A stretch of DNA of 64,000 nucleotides from Pseudomonas abieticivorans (lineage in GTDB: Bacteria > Pseudomonadota > Gammaproteobacteria > Pseudomonadales > Pseudomonadaceae): positions 6,193,501 to 6,257,500 of the forward strand of contig NZ_CP094975.1 of NCBI RefSeq assembly GCF_023509015.1, given 5' to 3'. Made by a program: the position numbers and the translations under genes. Positions 7,638 through 17,600 of this stretch are shown piece by piece. Within the stretch, counting starts at the first letter, position 1. Every line of letters starts with the position of its first letter. The notes under the pieces were generated by a model. It had not been told where the DNA came from. It was given only the letters and a program-made list of their open reading frames with translations, and searched no databases.

Positions 7638-8564
7638 TTAATCGCCGCTTGCGCCCTGAAGCGCACCCAGGCGCGCCATGCGGTCGCGCATGTCCCCAAG
7701 CGCCAGCAAGGCTGCGCGCGACAATTGGCGGTGCGGCGCCACGCAGATCGACAGCACCGGGTGGCTGACATGAATGCCCGTCAGCGGCACAAAAGCCAGG
7801 GACTTTTGCGCCACCTCGCTGGCCACGTCCAGCCACGACAGCATGCCAATGCCCACGCCCTGGCGGATCAGTGAGCGCATCATGCGCAGGTCGTTGCAGG
7901 CCACCCGTTGGCGCACGTCCAGGTGCAGTTGGTCGTGCAGCGTGCGCACGTGCGTGTGCACCACCAGGGGCTCTGCAGGGAAGATCACCGTTTCGCCTTG
8001 GGTCTCGCTTAGCCGCAGGCTTTTTTTGCCGGCCAAGCGGTGCGTCACCGGCATGGCGATGCCCATCTTGATCTCGGTGCTGGCGTTGATGCTCAACTGC
8101 GCGCTGTTGCCGGCATCGAGCATGAAGCCGAAATCCACTTCGGCACTGCTGATCATCTGCGCGACTTTCTGGTTGTCGGCCACCTTCATGCCGAACGTCA
8201 GCCCCGGGTACTGCGCCATCAACGCGGCCACCGCCTCTGCCACCAGGCCTTCACTGAGCGCATCGATCAAGCCGATGTCCACGTGGCCGCGGCGCAAGCC
8301 CTGCATCTCGTCGATCTGCTCGCGGGTGCGGGCGTAGTCCTTTTGCCATTGCCGGGCGTTGGCCAACACCAGCTCCCCGGCCGAGGTCAGCCGCAGGCCG
8401 CCGGGCAGGCGCTCGAACAGCGGCACGCCCAGCTCTTGTTCGACCGTGAGGATCTGCCGGTCGATGGCCGAAGCCGAGACGTGCAGCACCTCGGCGGCCT
8501 GGCGAATGCTGCGGTGCCGGGCCACTTCCAGGAAATAGCGAGTGAAGCGCGAGAAGGGGAACAT
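7638..8564 (-). CDS. LysR family transcriptional regulator
   Basis: 308 residues from the ATG at 8564 (MFPFSRFTRYFLEVARHRSI) with AAAGG about 8 bases before it. The winged HTH is at residues 1-65 (RQAAEVLHVSASAIDRQILT) and the rest is a LysR substrate-binding fold with HVDIGLIDALSEGLVAEAVA as its first strand. It is divergent from the Rieske oxygenase gene with 112 bp between the starts, the standard layout for a LysR activator of an adjacent catabolic gene (inference). The longer frame up to 8816 overlaps the oxygenase promoter and is rejected. Confidence 0.9.
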   Translation of the reverse strand: MFPFSRFTRYFLEVARHRSIRQAAEVLHVSASAIDRQILTVEQELGVPLFERLPGGLRLTSAGELVLANARQWQKDYARTREQIDEMQGLRRGHVDIGLIDALSEGLVAEAVAALMAQYPGLTFGMKVADNQKVAQMISSAEVDFGFMLDAGNSAQLSINASTEIKMGIAMPVTHRLAGKKSLRLSETQGETVIFPAEPLVVHTHVRTLHDQLHLDVRQRVACNDLRMMRSLIRQGVGIGMLSWLDVASEVAQKSLAFVPLTGIHVSHPVLSICVAPHRQLSRAALLALGDMRDRMARLGALQGASGD

Positions 8565-8676
8565 GTGTTGCCTTTTTTGCAACGCGATGGTGAAAAAACG
8601 ATGCTGGAGTTCATCACGTCGCCCCCCTAAAGTCCATCCCAAAGCGCCCTGCAGAGCGCCTCGCCGCCCAGACCCG

Positions 8677-9723
8677 ATGAGTGAACCGCCCATGATCAAA
8701 GACCGCTCCCTACCGCTGCACTGCACCTTCATCGAAAGTGACTGGCGCATTCTGGCGGCCCATTGGTACCCCATCGCGCAGTCGGCTGCCGTGGGCCAGG
8801 CACCGATCAAGGCCATGCTGCTGGACGAACCCCTGGTGCTCTACCGCCTGGGTGACGAACTGGTGGTAGCGCGGGACGTGTGCCCGCACCGTGGAGTGCC
8901 GCTAAGCATGGGCAAAAGCGACGGCCAAGGCGTGGTGTGCGCCTACCACGGCTTGCGCTTTGGCCACGGCGGGCGCTGCAACAAAATACCCGCCAGCCCC
9001 AACGGGACGATCCCGGCGCGCATGGCCCTGTTCACCTACCCTGCGATCGAACGCTACGGCCTGGTGTGGACCTGCCTGGACCCACAGGACAACGGCGTCG
9101 ACATCCCGACCATGCCCCATTGGGAAGACCCGCAGTTCCAGCAGATCATTTGTCCCACCGTCGACATCCAGGCCTTTGCCGGCCGTCAACTGGAGGGCTT
9201 TCTGGACGTCGCACACTTCGGCTTCGTGCACACCGACACGTTCGGCGACCCCGACAACACCCAGATCCCGCCCTACCGCCCCGTGGAAACCGGCAAGGGC
9301 TTTGAAGTGCACTACAACAGCTCGGTGGGCAACTACCCCATCGGCATCGATGGCAAGGTGTGCGATGACTTCAATTGGCTGCGGCACTTCCAGGTGCACT
9401 TGCCCTTCACCGCCACCCTGACCGTGCACTTTCCCAACGAGGGTCGGCTGGTGATCATGAACGCGGCGTCGCCGGTATCGTCAAAAGTTACCCGGCTGTT
9501 CGCACCCATCGCGCGCAATTTCGACAAGGACCTGCCGGTGGAAGACTGCCATGCCTTCAACCTGAAGGTGTTCGAGGAGGACCGGCTGATCGTCGAATCG
9601 CAAAGGCCCGAACGCCTGCCGCTGGACCCGATGCTGGAGGTGCACATCCCGGCGGACATGAGTTCGATCGCCTACCGCAAGGGGCTGCGCAACCAGGGTT
9701 TGAGCCAATTTTTCCTCTACTGA
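8677..9723 (+). CDS. Rieske non-heme iron oxygenase, alpha subunit
   Basis: 348 residues from ATG 8677 (ATG 8692 is an alternative; neither has a strong ribosome site). The Rieske [2Fe-2S] site is complete: CPH at Cys69/His71 and CAYH at Cys88/His91. The mononuclear iron site shows DVAHFGFVH with His180 and His185 plus Asp177 nearby. Such enzymes hydroxylate or O/N-demethylate aromatic acids using electrons from a separate reductase. No reductase or ferredoxin gene is adjacent, so it must borrow one from elsewhere. Relatives in my memory include vanillate demethylase and toluenesulfonate monooxygenase oxygenase components; the substrate is unknown. The divergent LysR gene is the likely regulator. 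Confidence 0.88.
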   Translation: MSEPPMIKDRSLPLHCTFIESDWRILAAHWYPIAQSAAVGQAPIKAMLLDEPLVLYRLGDELVVARDVCPHRGVPLSMGKSDGQGVVCAYHGLRFGHGGRCNKIPASPNGTIPARMALFTYPAIERYGLVWTCLDPQDNGVDIPTMPHWEDPQFQQIICPTVDIQAFAGRQLEGFLDVAHFGFVHTDTFGDPDNTQIPPYRPVETGKGFEVHYNSSVGNYPIGIDGKVCDDFNWLRHFQVHLPFTATLTVHFPNEGRLVIMNAASPVSSKVTRLFAPIARNFDKDLPVEDCHAFNLKVFEEDRLIVESQRPERLPLDPMLEVHIPADMSSIAYRKGLRNQGLSQFFLY

Positions 9724-9809
9724 GCCGCGCAAACTTCCCTGGCCGGCGCTGGAAACCGCCCCCCCTGCCACCCCAGCCCTTCGCGAAAAAGGGCCGGGGC
9801 CAGGTTGCC

Positions 9810-10439
9810 TTACTTGGCTGTCAGCGCGGTGTAGCTGTTCATCAGATTGCGGTAGTTGGGAATACGCTGCGACAGCAGGTTACCCAGCCCTTCGATGTCG
9901 TTGCGCCAGTCGCGGTGCAGCTCGCAGGCCACCGCGAACCAGTTCATCAGTTGCGCGCCAGCCGCGCTCATGCGTGCCCAGGCCGCCTGTTGCACGGTGG
10001 TGTTGAAGGTGCCGGAGGCGTCGGTGACCACGAACACATCAAAGCCTTCGGCCAAGGCGCACAGGGTGGGGAACGCCACGCACACGTCGGTCACCACGCC
10101 TGCGATGATCAATTGCTTGCGGCCGGTGGCCTTGATGGCCTTGACGAAATCTTCGTTGTCCCAGGCGTTGATCTGCCCTGGGCGCGGGATGTAGGGGGCG
10201 TCCGGGAACATTTCCTTGAGCTCGGGCACCAGCGGGCCGTTGGGGCCGTTTTCAAAACTGGTGGTGAGGATGGTCGGCAGGTTGAAGAACTTGGCGCAGT
10301 CGGCCAAGGCCAACACGTTGTTCTTGAACTCGTTGGGGGTGAAATCCTGAACCAGCGAGATCAAACCGGTCTGGTGGTCGACCAGCAACACCACGGCATC
10401 GTCTTTGTTCAGGCGTTTGTAACCGTCTACTTGGCTCAT
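9810..10439 (-). CDS. ycaC: YcaC-like cysteine hydrolase (isochorismatase family)
   Basis: 209 residues, close to E. coli YcaC over the whole length as I remember it (VVLLVDHQTGLISLV, TSFENGPNGPLVPELK, NAWDNEDFVKAIKATG, AGVVTDVCVAFPTLCA). The isochorismatase-type triad is visible with Asp21 and Cys120. YcaC proteins are octameric to higher-order rings with an unassigned hydrolase substrate. It is the last gene of a likely DoxX-amidohydrolase-YcaC operon, 36 bp after the amidohydrolase stop, so it may act on a product of the amidohydrolase (inference). Confidence 0.9.
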   Translation of the reverse strand: MSQVDGYKRLNKDDAVVLLVDHQTGLISLVQDFTPNEFKNNVLALADCAKFFNLPTILTTSFENGPNGPLVPELKEMFPDAPYIPRPGQINAWDNEDFVKAIKATGRKQLIIAGVVTDVCVAFPTLCALAEGFDVFVVTDASGTFNTTVQQAAWARMSAAGAQLMNWFAVACELHRDWRNDIEGLGNLLSQRIPNYRNLMNSYTALTAK

Positions 10440-10475
10440 CTCTGACTCCTTGGTAAGGGATAGGTTATTGCAGCA

Positions 10476-12314
10476 TCAAAAGGCAAAACACGAGCACCCG
10501 AAGGCGCCCCAAAAGCCTTGGAAATCACTGACTGGCACATTCGACAGGCGCGCCCGTTCATGGGTGTGGGCATGTACGCCGCATGGCCCGCTGCACTGGT
10601 GCACTTGCGCTTGCAGGGGTTGGCTGGCCCGCCAATGCCCGGACACCTTGACCACCGGCGACCAGTCCGGCAGCACCGGTACCTGGGGCGGCGACAGCGC
10701 TTGGAAATCGCCGTCGGCATACACGACCTGACCGTTTACCACGGTCAATACCGACTCGATCCACTTGATCGCTTCTTCATCGACCGTGAAATAGTCCGCG
10801 CTCAAGGCCACCACGTCGGCCAGTTGGCCCACCTTGACCTGGCCCTTCTTGCCTTGTTCGGACGAGAACCAGGCACTGCCATGGGTGTACAACTCCAGCG
10901 CCACCTCGCGCGACAGACCTTCGGGGTGCAGCGCCAGGCCGCCCACCGTCTTGCCGCTGACCATCCAATACAACGAGGTCCAGGGATTGTAGCTGGACAC
11001 CCGGGTGGCGTCGGAGCCGGCGCCCACCGGTACGCCCTCGGCCAGCATGCGCTTGATCGGTGGCGTGGCCTCGGCCGCCTTGGCGCCGTAGCGGTCGACA
11101 AAGTATTCGCCCTGGAAGGCCATTCGGTCCTGGATGGCGATGCCACCGTTGAGCGCCCTCACCCGCTCGATGTTTTTCGGCGTGATGGTTTCGCAGTGGT
11201 CGAAGAACCACGGCAGGCCGTTGAACGGCACGTCGCGGTTGACCTTCTCGAACACGTCGAGCATGCGGCTGATCGATTCGTCGTAGGTGGCGTGCAAGCG
11301 GAATGGCCAACGATGCTCGACCAGGTGGCGCACCACCGGTTCCAGTTCCTGCTCCATGGTGTGTGGCAAGTCTGGACGAGGCTCCAGGAAGTCCTCGAAG
11401 TCGGCCGCCGAGAACACCAGCATCTCGCCGGCGCCGTTGTGGCGCAGAAAGTCATCGCCCTGATGCAGGGTGACGCTGTGGGTCCAGTTCTTGAAGTCTG
11501 CCAGCTCTTCCTTGGGTTTTTGGGTGAACAGGTTGTAGGCGATGCGCACGGTGAGCTGTTGCGCCTTGGCCAACTGCTCGATCACTTGATAGTCGTCCGG
11601 GTAATTCTGGAAACCGCCGCCGGCGTCGATCACGCTGGTCAGGCCCAGGCGATTGAGTTCGCGCATGAACTGGCGCGTGGAGTTTACCTGGTATTCCAGC
11701 GGCAGCTTGGGGCCCTTGGCCAGGGTGGCGTAGAGGATCATCGCGTTGGGCCGCGCCACCAGCATGCCGGTGGGGTCGCCGTTGCTGTCGCGCACGATCT
11801 CGCCGCCTGGCGGGTTGGGTGTGTCGCGGGTGTAGCCGGCCACGCGCAGGGCGGCGCGGTTGAGCAAGGCGCGGTCGTACAGGTGCAGCACGAATACCGG
11901 CGTGTCGGGGGCCGCGGCGTTCAATTCTTGCAGGGTGGGCATGCGTTTTTCGGCGAACTGGAATTCATTCCAGCCGCCCACCACCCGCACCCATTGCGGC
12001 GTGGGGGTGCGGTCGGCCTGGTCCTTGAGCATGCGCAGGGCGTCGGCCAGCGACGGCACGCCTTCCCAGCGCAGTTCCAGGTTGTAGTTCAAGCCACCGC
12101 GGATCAGGTGCAGGTGGGAGTCGTTAAGCCCGGGGATGACCGTGCGGCCCTTGAGGTCAATGACCTGGGTGCCGGTGTCGCGGTAAGCCATGGCGTGGGC
12201 ATCGGTGCCCACGGCGATGAACCTGCCGTCCTTGATCGCCACGGCGCTGGCCTTGGGCTTTTCACGGTCAACGGTATGGAATTGTCCATTGAAAAGAATC
12301 AGATCGGCGTTCAT
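10476..12314 (-). CDS. YtcJ-like metal-dependent amidohydrolase
   Basis: About 612 residues from the ATG at 12314, which has AAGGA 6 bases upstream. The amidohydrolase superfamily pattern is present: N-terminal beta sandwich (ADLILFNGQFHTVDREKPKA), metal motif GLNDSHLHLIRGG, later HATYDE, FDHCETI and GAGSDATRVSSYNPW, and the closing QLADVVALSADYF sandwich. The C-terminal ~70 residues after VVYADGDF are an extension with CSGPCGVHAHTHERA and a terminal GCSCFAF, rich in Cys and His. Substrate not known. It sits between DoxX and YcaC genes in one operon under a likely LysR regulator. Confidence 0.87.
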   Translation of the reverse strand: MNADLILFNGQFHTVDREKPKASAVAIKDGRFIAVGTDAHAMAYRDTGTQVIDLKGRTVIPGLNDSHLHLIRGGLNYNLELRWEGVPSLADALRMLKDQADRTPTPQWVRVVGGWNEFQFAEKRMPTLQELNAAAPDTPVFVLHLYDRALLNRAALRVAGYTRDTPNPPGGEIVRDSNGDPTGMLVARPNAMILYATLAKGPKLPLEYQVNSTRQFMRELNRLGLTSVIDAGGGFQNYPDDYQVIEQLAKAQQLTVRIAYNLFTQKPKEELADFKNWTHSVTLHQGDDFLRHNGAGEMLVFSAADFEDFLEPRPDLPHTMEQELEPVVRHLVEHRWPFRLHATYDESISRMLDVFEKVNRDVPFNGLPWFFDHCETITPKNIERVRALNGGIAIQDRMAFQGEYFVDRYGAKAAEATPPIKRMLAEGVPVGAGSDATRVSSYNPWTSLYWMVSGKTVGGLALHPEGLSREVALELYTHGSAWFSSEQGKKGQVKVGQLADVVALSADYFTVDEEAIKWIESVLTVVNGQVVYADGDFQALSPPQVPVLPDWSPVVKVSGHWRASQPLQAQVHQCSGPCGVHAHTHERARLSNVPVSDFQGFWGAFGCSCFAF

Positions 12315-12362
12315 TGGGGTTCCTTCACTGTAGGGGAGCGTGGACAAAGGGCCTGCCGCACC

Positions 12363-12788
12363 TCAGGCAAACCGCAGGGGCCCAGGCAGCCGTATGCCCA
12401 GGGCGAACGGCCCGGGGCCTGCGATCAAAATCGTGGTGAACAGCAGCAACAACAGCCAGGCGAATTGACCCTCGGCCACACTCCACTGCGGGTGCACGAA
12501 GATCAGGGCAATCAACAGCACCGCGAGGATGGGCAAGCAGGCCAACCGGGTGAACACCCCGGCGATGATCAATAGCGGGCACAGCACCTCGGCGAAAATC
12601 GCCAGGCACAGGGTGGGCGCGGCGCCGAGGTGGAACGGGTCTTCGATGAGCTGCAACTGGCGGGTGTAGTTCGCAAGCTTAGGCAGGCCATGCACCCACA
12701 ACAGCAACACCGAGGCGCCGAGGCGCAGCCACAGCAGGGCAACGCTTTGGGCGGTGTTGTCGACATGGCAGGCGTTATCGGGGCTCAT
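12363..12788 (-). CDS. DoxX family membrane protein
   Basis: 141 residues from ATG 12788 with AAGGA 9 bases upstream. Four hydrophobic helices: ALLWLRLGASVLLLWVHGLP, APTLCLAIFAEVLCPLLIIA, LACLPILAVLLIALIFVHP and FAWLLLLLFTTILIAG, matching DoxX/SURF4-type quinone-associated membrane proteins. It is the first gene of the operon with the amidohydrolase (48 bp gap). Its role here is unknown; DoxX relatives are often placed in redox or oxidative-stress operons. Confidence 0.85.
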   Translation of the reverse strand: MSPDNACHVDNTAQSVALLWLRLGASVLLLWVHGLPKLANYTRQLQLIEDPFHLGAAPTLCLAIFAEVLCPLLIIAGVFTRLACLPILAVLLIALIFVHPQWSVAEGQFAWLLLLLFTTILIAGPGPFALGIRLPGPLRFA

Positions 12789-12916
12789 CGTGTTGGGTCC
12801 TTGGCAAGCGCGCCCCGGGGTTGGGCGGCACACACAGGCCTACAGGATGAAGGGTAACGGCTGGCGGCGATTGCACCGGCGTGCTGCCTTTGTCACGCAC
12901 GTGCGCCCGTTGCGGC

Positions 12917-13834
12917 TCAGGCCAGCGGCAAGGCTTGCGACATGAAGCAACCGATGTGCGAACGCAACCAGCGCTCGGCCGGGTCGTTGTCGTGCACCCC
13001 GCTCCACACCATCGACAGCTCCGCCGGCACGATCGGCACCGGTGGCTCTTCGGCACGCAGGCCGCCGTCGTCCACCAGGGCGCAGGCGGCGTAATCGGGC
13101 ACCGTGGCGATCAGGTCGGTGCCCTTGAGCAACGAGCGCAGCCCGCTGAATTGCGGCACGCCCAGCACCACCCGGCGCGTGCGGCCGACGCGCGCCAGGT
13201 CCAGGTCGATGTTGCCGCTCAGGTCACCGGAGAACGAGACCATCGCGTGGGGGCGCTCGCAGTATTCATCCAGGCTCATGGGGCCTGGGCGCGAATCGCC
13301 GCGCAGCACCTTGACGCCGATGTCGCGCAGCTTCTTGCGCTTGGCGTTGGCCGGCAGCTCAGTGGTGTAGCTGACCCCCACCGAGATTTCGCCCGAGGCC
13401 AGCATCGCCGGCATCAGCAGGTAATTGGTGCGGCGCACCACGATGATGATGCCGGGCGCTTCTTCGCGCAGTGCGTTCAACAGCGGTGGGAACAGGCCGA
13501 ACTCGGCATCGTCCGACAGGCCGATGCGGAAGGTGTCGCAGGCATTGGCGGGGTCGAAGTCCTTGGCCCGGCTGACGGCGCCAGAGATGGTGTCCAACGC
13601 CGGTTGCAGTTCGCCCAGGATTGCCAGGGCGCGGGGCGTGGGGTCCATGTTGCGGCCGTTGCGAATCAGCAGCGGGTCATCGAACAGGTCACGCAAGCGC
13701 GCCAATGCGGCGCTGACGGCGGGCTGGCCCATGAAATGCTTTTCGGCGACGCGGGTCAGGTTGCGCTCGAACATCAGCGCCTCGAAAATCACCAGCAGGT
13801 TCATGTCCACGCGGCGCAGGTCATTGCGGTTCAT
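12917..13834 (-). CDS. LysR family transcriptional regulator (NodD/LeuO-like)
   Basis: 305 residues. The N-terminus RRVDMNLLVIFEALMFERNL and the HTH RVAEKHFMGQPAVSAALARL are typical of the NodD/LeuO/PcpR branch. The effector domain follows (TFRIGLSDDAEFGLFPPLLN). It is encoded upstream of, and on the same strand as, the DoxX-amidohydrolase-YcaC genes, 128 bp away, and may be co-transcribed with or act on them. ATG 13834 is used; an internal ATG at 13804 is possible. Confidence 0.88.
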   Translation of the reverse strand: MNRNDLRRVDMNLLVIFEALMFERNLTRVAEKHFMGQPAVSAALARLRDLFDDPLLIRNGRNMDPTPRALAILGELQPALDTISGAVSRAKDFDPANACDTFRIGLSDDAEFGLFPPLLNALREEAPGIIIVVRRTNYLLMPAMLASGEISVGVSYTTELPANAKRKKLRDIGVKVLRGDSRPGPMSLDEYCERPHAMVSFSGDLSGNIDLDLARVGRTRRVVLGVPQFSGLRSLLKGTDLIATVPDYAACALVDDGGLRAEEPPVPIVPAELSMVWSGVHDNDPAERWLRSHIGCFMSQALPLA

Positions 13835-13929
13835 AGGTCGGTCCAGGCATCAGGGGTACGTAGGGGGCTTTTGCCAGTCAAGCATAAAAGCGTGGGCAGG
13901 CGGTCGTTGGCCGTTAAATAGATGCCCCT

Positions 13930-14445
13930 TCAGGCCGAGCGCCGCCAGGTGAAGGGCGTCTTGCCGGTGGCGCGGGCAAACACCCGGGTGAAGTGCGACT
14001 GGTCGGCAAAGCCGCAGTCCAGGCTGATCTGCGACAGGCTCGCGGTGCTTTCGCTCAACAACGCCTTGGCCTTGTCCAGCCGCGCCTGCACCAGCCAGTC
14101 GCGCGGGGCAAGGCCGGTGGTTTGCTTGAACGCGCGGGAGAAGTGGCTGCGCGACAGTGAACAGGTACGGGCCACCTGGGCGATCGACAGGCCGTTGCCC
14201 AGGTGCTCAAGCATGGTCTGCTTGGCCAGGCGCTCTTGCCAGGGTGACAAGGCGACGCGCTGCGGCGTTGCCATCGGTGGCTCGCCCACGTGTGCCAGCA
14301 AGTGCACGCACAGGGCTTGAGAGGCATGGTACAGGGCCTGCTGGCCGCAGGTTTCGGCATTGGCCAAGGCGCAGCTCAAGGCCCGCACCAACTCAAAGGC
14401 GGCGGTGTCCAGCGTTAGCGTGGCGGGATGGGTCAAGGCGTTCAT
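13930..14445 (-). CDS. Short AraC family transcriptional regulator
   Basis: 171 residues from ATG 14445 with AAGGAG upstream. The two AraC HTH motifs fill residues ~70-168 (GLSIAQVARTCSLSRSHFSR and LSQISLDCGFADQSHFTRVF). The N-terminal ~65 residues are too short for a cupin or other full effector domain, so it resembles the one-domain AraC proteins that respond through abundance. Target unknown; its neighbours are the LysR/DoxX module downstream and the signalling operon upstream. Confidence 0.87.
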   Translation of the reverse strand: MNALTHPATLTLDTAAFELVRALSCALANAETCGQQALYHASQALCVHLLAHVGEPPMATPQRVALSPWQERLAKQTMLEHLGNGLSIAQVARTCSLSRSHFSRAFKQTTGLAPRDWLVQARLDKAKALLSESTASLSQISLDCGFADQSHFTRVFARATGKTPFTWRRSA

Positions 14446-14545
14446 GGCTGACGCTCCTTGTGGAAACCAGATAACCCCTCAAGTCTGCGACAGCGCCATG
14501 GCGCACGTACTTTGCAAAATATTAAATGTTCTGAAAAAGACCGCA

Positions 14546-14630
14546 CAGGAGCGGATTTATCCGCGAAAGAAGCTCGGTTTACCTGCGGGCCACCGCACAT
14601 TCGCCACCGATAAACCCGCGCCTACGCGCA
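14546..14630. repeat. REP-type repeat
   Basis: AGGAGCGGATTTATCCGCGA (14548-14567) is followed by a diverged inverted partner (CACCGATAAACCCGCGCCTA, from about 14605). The second arm runs to the stop codon of the large kinase gene. It belongs to the same family as the elements at 4299, 47180 and 57476. Confidence 0.65.
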
Positions 14631-17600
14631 GGGTAAGGTGAAGACAAACAGCGTCTCGCCCGAACGCCCCCTGAGCACGTTCAAGGTGCCGCCCTGGGCG
14701 TTCATGATCGATCGGCAGATCGCCAGGCCCATGCCCATGCCGCTGGGCTTGGTGGTGTAGAAGGCGTTGAAGATCTTCTCGCTGTCGGCCTCGCTCACCC
14801 CGGGCCCGGTGTCTTCGATCATCACCACCACCTGATCGGCGCACGGCGCGCTGGAGCTGATGTTCAACACCCGCTCTGCCGGGGGCTGGGCCAGCATCGC
14901 GTCCAGCCCGTTGACGATCAGGTTGAGCACCACCTGCTGCATCTGGATGCAGTCCACGTTCACCCGGTGGCTGGCGGTGTCCAGGTGGGTGCGCACCGTC
15001 ACCTGCTTGTGCTCGATTTCCACCGCGGCGAGCAACAGCACCTGGCGGATCACATCGTCCAGGAACACCCACCGACGGTTGGCGGCCTTTTGCTTGGCCA
15101 GGGACTGCAGTGCATGAATGATATCGGCGGCGCGCTTGCCGTCATGGGCGATGTCACGCAAGCCCTCCAGGGCTTCCTGAACGTCCGGTACCTGCCGTTG
15201 CAGCCAGCGCACGCTGGCGCTGGCATTGGACACGATCGACACCAGCGGCTGGTTGATCTCGTGGGCGATCGACGCCGCCAGTTCGCCCAGCACCGTGGTA
15301 TGGCTGACCCGCGCCAGTTCCGCGCGGGCATTGCGCAGCGCGACTTCGGTGGTGCGCCGCTCGCTGATGTCGGAGATCACGCCCATGAACACGCCGTCCT
15401 CGGCAGGTTCGGCGAGCATTTCCAAGTGCTTGATGGCACCGTCGGTGGCGCCCACCCTGAACGCGTGACGAAAACCCAGGCGCGTGCGCCGGGCACGGTC
15501 CAGTTCGGCCTCGAAACGCTGGCGGTCATCCGGGTGCAGCAACGCCACCAATGTTTCCAGGCTGGGTGGCTGCTCGGTACGCGCCACGCCCCACACGGCA
15601 AACAGTTCGTCGGACCAGAACGCCTGGTCGGTGGCCGAATCCCAACGGAAGGCCCCCGAGTGAATGATCTTCTGCCCGATCGCCAGCAGCGCCTGGCTGG
15701 TGCGCAACTGCGACTCGGTCTCGCGCCGGCGCTGGTTTTCCTCGAGCAGTTCGGCGTACAGCCGGGAGGTTTCCAGGGAAATCGCCGCCTGCGCCGCCAA
15801 CAGTTCGATCATGGCGACGCGGCCGTGGCTGAACACGCCACCGGCCAGGGCGTTCTCCAGGTACAGCACGCCGATCACCTCGCCTTGCTTGAGCAGCGGC
15901 AAACACAACACCGAACCGCCGGGGTGGCTTTTGAAGAACACGTCACTGCTGAACTGCTCGTCAAGCTCGGCACGCTCCAGCGCCACGGTCTGGCCGGTGC
16001 GCATCACCGTGTAGAGGATCGACAGTGGCAACAGCCCGGGGTTGAGTGGGGTCGCGTCCAGGGTCACCTTGATGCCGTGATCGCCTGTCTGCCCGGTGGC
16101 CACCAACTGTGGCTCGCCAGCGCGGATCAGCACCATCAGCCCGCGCTGGGCGCCGGCATGCACCAGGGTGTTGGCCAGCAACAGGTCGATCAGCCGTTCG
16201 AATATTATCTCCCGGGATAACGCCTGGGAGGCCTTGGTCACCGAAATCAGGTCCAGGTACTGCTGCCCTTCCAGCAGGTCGATGGAGGAACGCGAATCCA
16301 GCAACGTGTTGTTCAGGTAGCGGTGGCCCGCCTCCAAATGCCTGACCTTGCTCAGGGCACCCCAGCGCTGATAGTTCTCGCGGGCATGGTAGCGATGGCT
16401 GCGGGCAGCGGTCAGCAGCCCCAGCGACTGGTTGCAACCGGCCGCCAACTCATGGGCCAAGGCCTGTACCTGGACAAACCCACCGGCGGCGGCCTGGCCG
16501 ATCGCCGACTCGTACAACCCCAGTGCGCGCAAACTGTCGCCCTCCAACTGCGCCACGCGAGCCTCCACGATCAACAGTTTGTCGAGAAACACCTGCGGGT
16601 TCAGGTCAGCCCAGCGGCGCAGTTGCCGCAACTGCGGCGCGATGGCCGCCAGCGTTTGCGCTGCATCGCCGAGAGCGGCCTGGTTGAGGGCGCTGAACAT
16701 CGCCAGCTCCATCAGGTGAATGTGCGATGGCATGCTCCACTTCAACGCTTGCGCCTGGCCCAGGCACTCATGCGCCTGGCCATGATCCTCGTGCAGGAAG
16801 GCGACGATGCCCTTGAGCAGCCAGAAACAGAAGCGCGCCGGCGCCATGACACTGTTCTGCGCCTGGCGCTGCAAGTGCAACAACGCTTGCGGGTCGATGA
16901 GTTCGCCCCGCAGGGTACACACGAACCATTTTTGCGCGTCGAGGATCAATTGGCAGTCACGAAAGTCGATCTGCCCGGCCAGCGCCCTGCCCTCCTCGAT
17001 GCAGTCCTGAACCTGCGCTAGCGGCGCGCCCATTACCAACAGGCTGTTGACGATGTGATGGCTGGCGTAGCAACTGACACTGGGCCGGCCTTCGTGGCGC
17101 CCGGCGGCAAAGGCTTTTTCACCGCACTCCAGGGAAAACCCCAGCGAGCGAATCCACACGCTGACACGGCCCAGCGCCAGCAGGGTGGAGGCATCGGTGT
17201 CTGCCAGGCCCTTGGCCGCCGCCAGGCGAATGGCAAGGTCGGTGTAGCGCAGGCCGTCCTCGAACGCCTCGAACCGATCGGCCAGCACCACGCCAAACCA
17301 GGCCAGGCCGCGCACCGAGGCGGGGCTGACGCCATGGCGCACGGTCAATTCGGTCATTCGACACAACAGCAGGAACGACAGGTTGCGCTGGGTGAACAGC
17401 ACCGGCACCATCATCGCCGCCATCAGGTTGAGCGCCGCCGCCATGAACGTGTTGTCCAGGTCCGCGTGGCGCAACAGGGAGAAAATCGAGCGCTCGCCCA
17501 ACGCTTGCTGCAAGGCCCCATAGGCCGTATGCAGGTGGGCGTCATCCTCGCCTGCGGCAAACTCGATGCCGAACATCAGCAGGCCGGTAAGCCCGCTACT

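Noticed and set aside
10518..12575. 685-codon open frame on the plus strand
   Set aside because: It is antisense to the amidohydrolase and DoxX genes, has no recognisable fold and is rich in Arg/Gly/His/Gln as expected for a GC-rich shadow frame.
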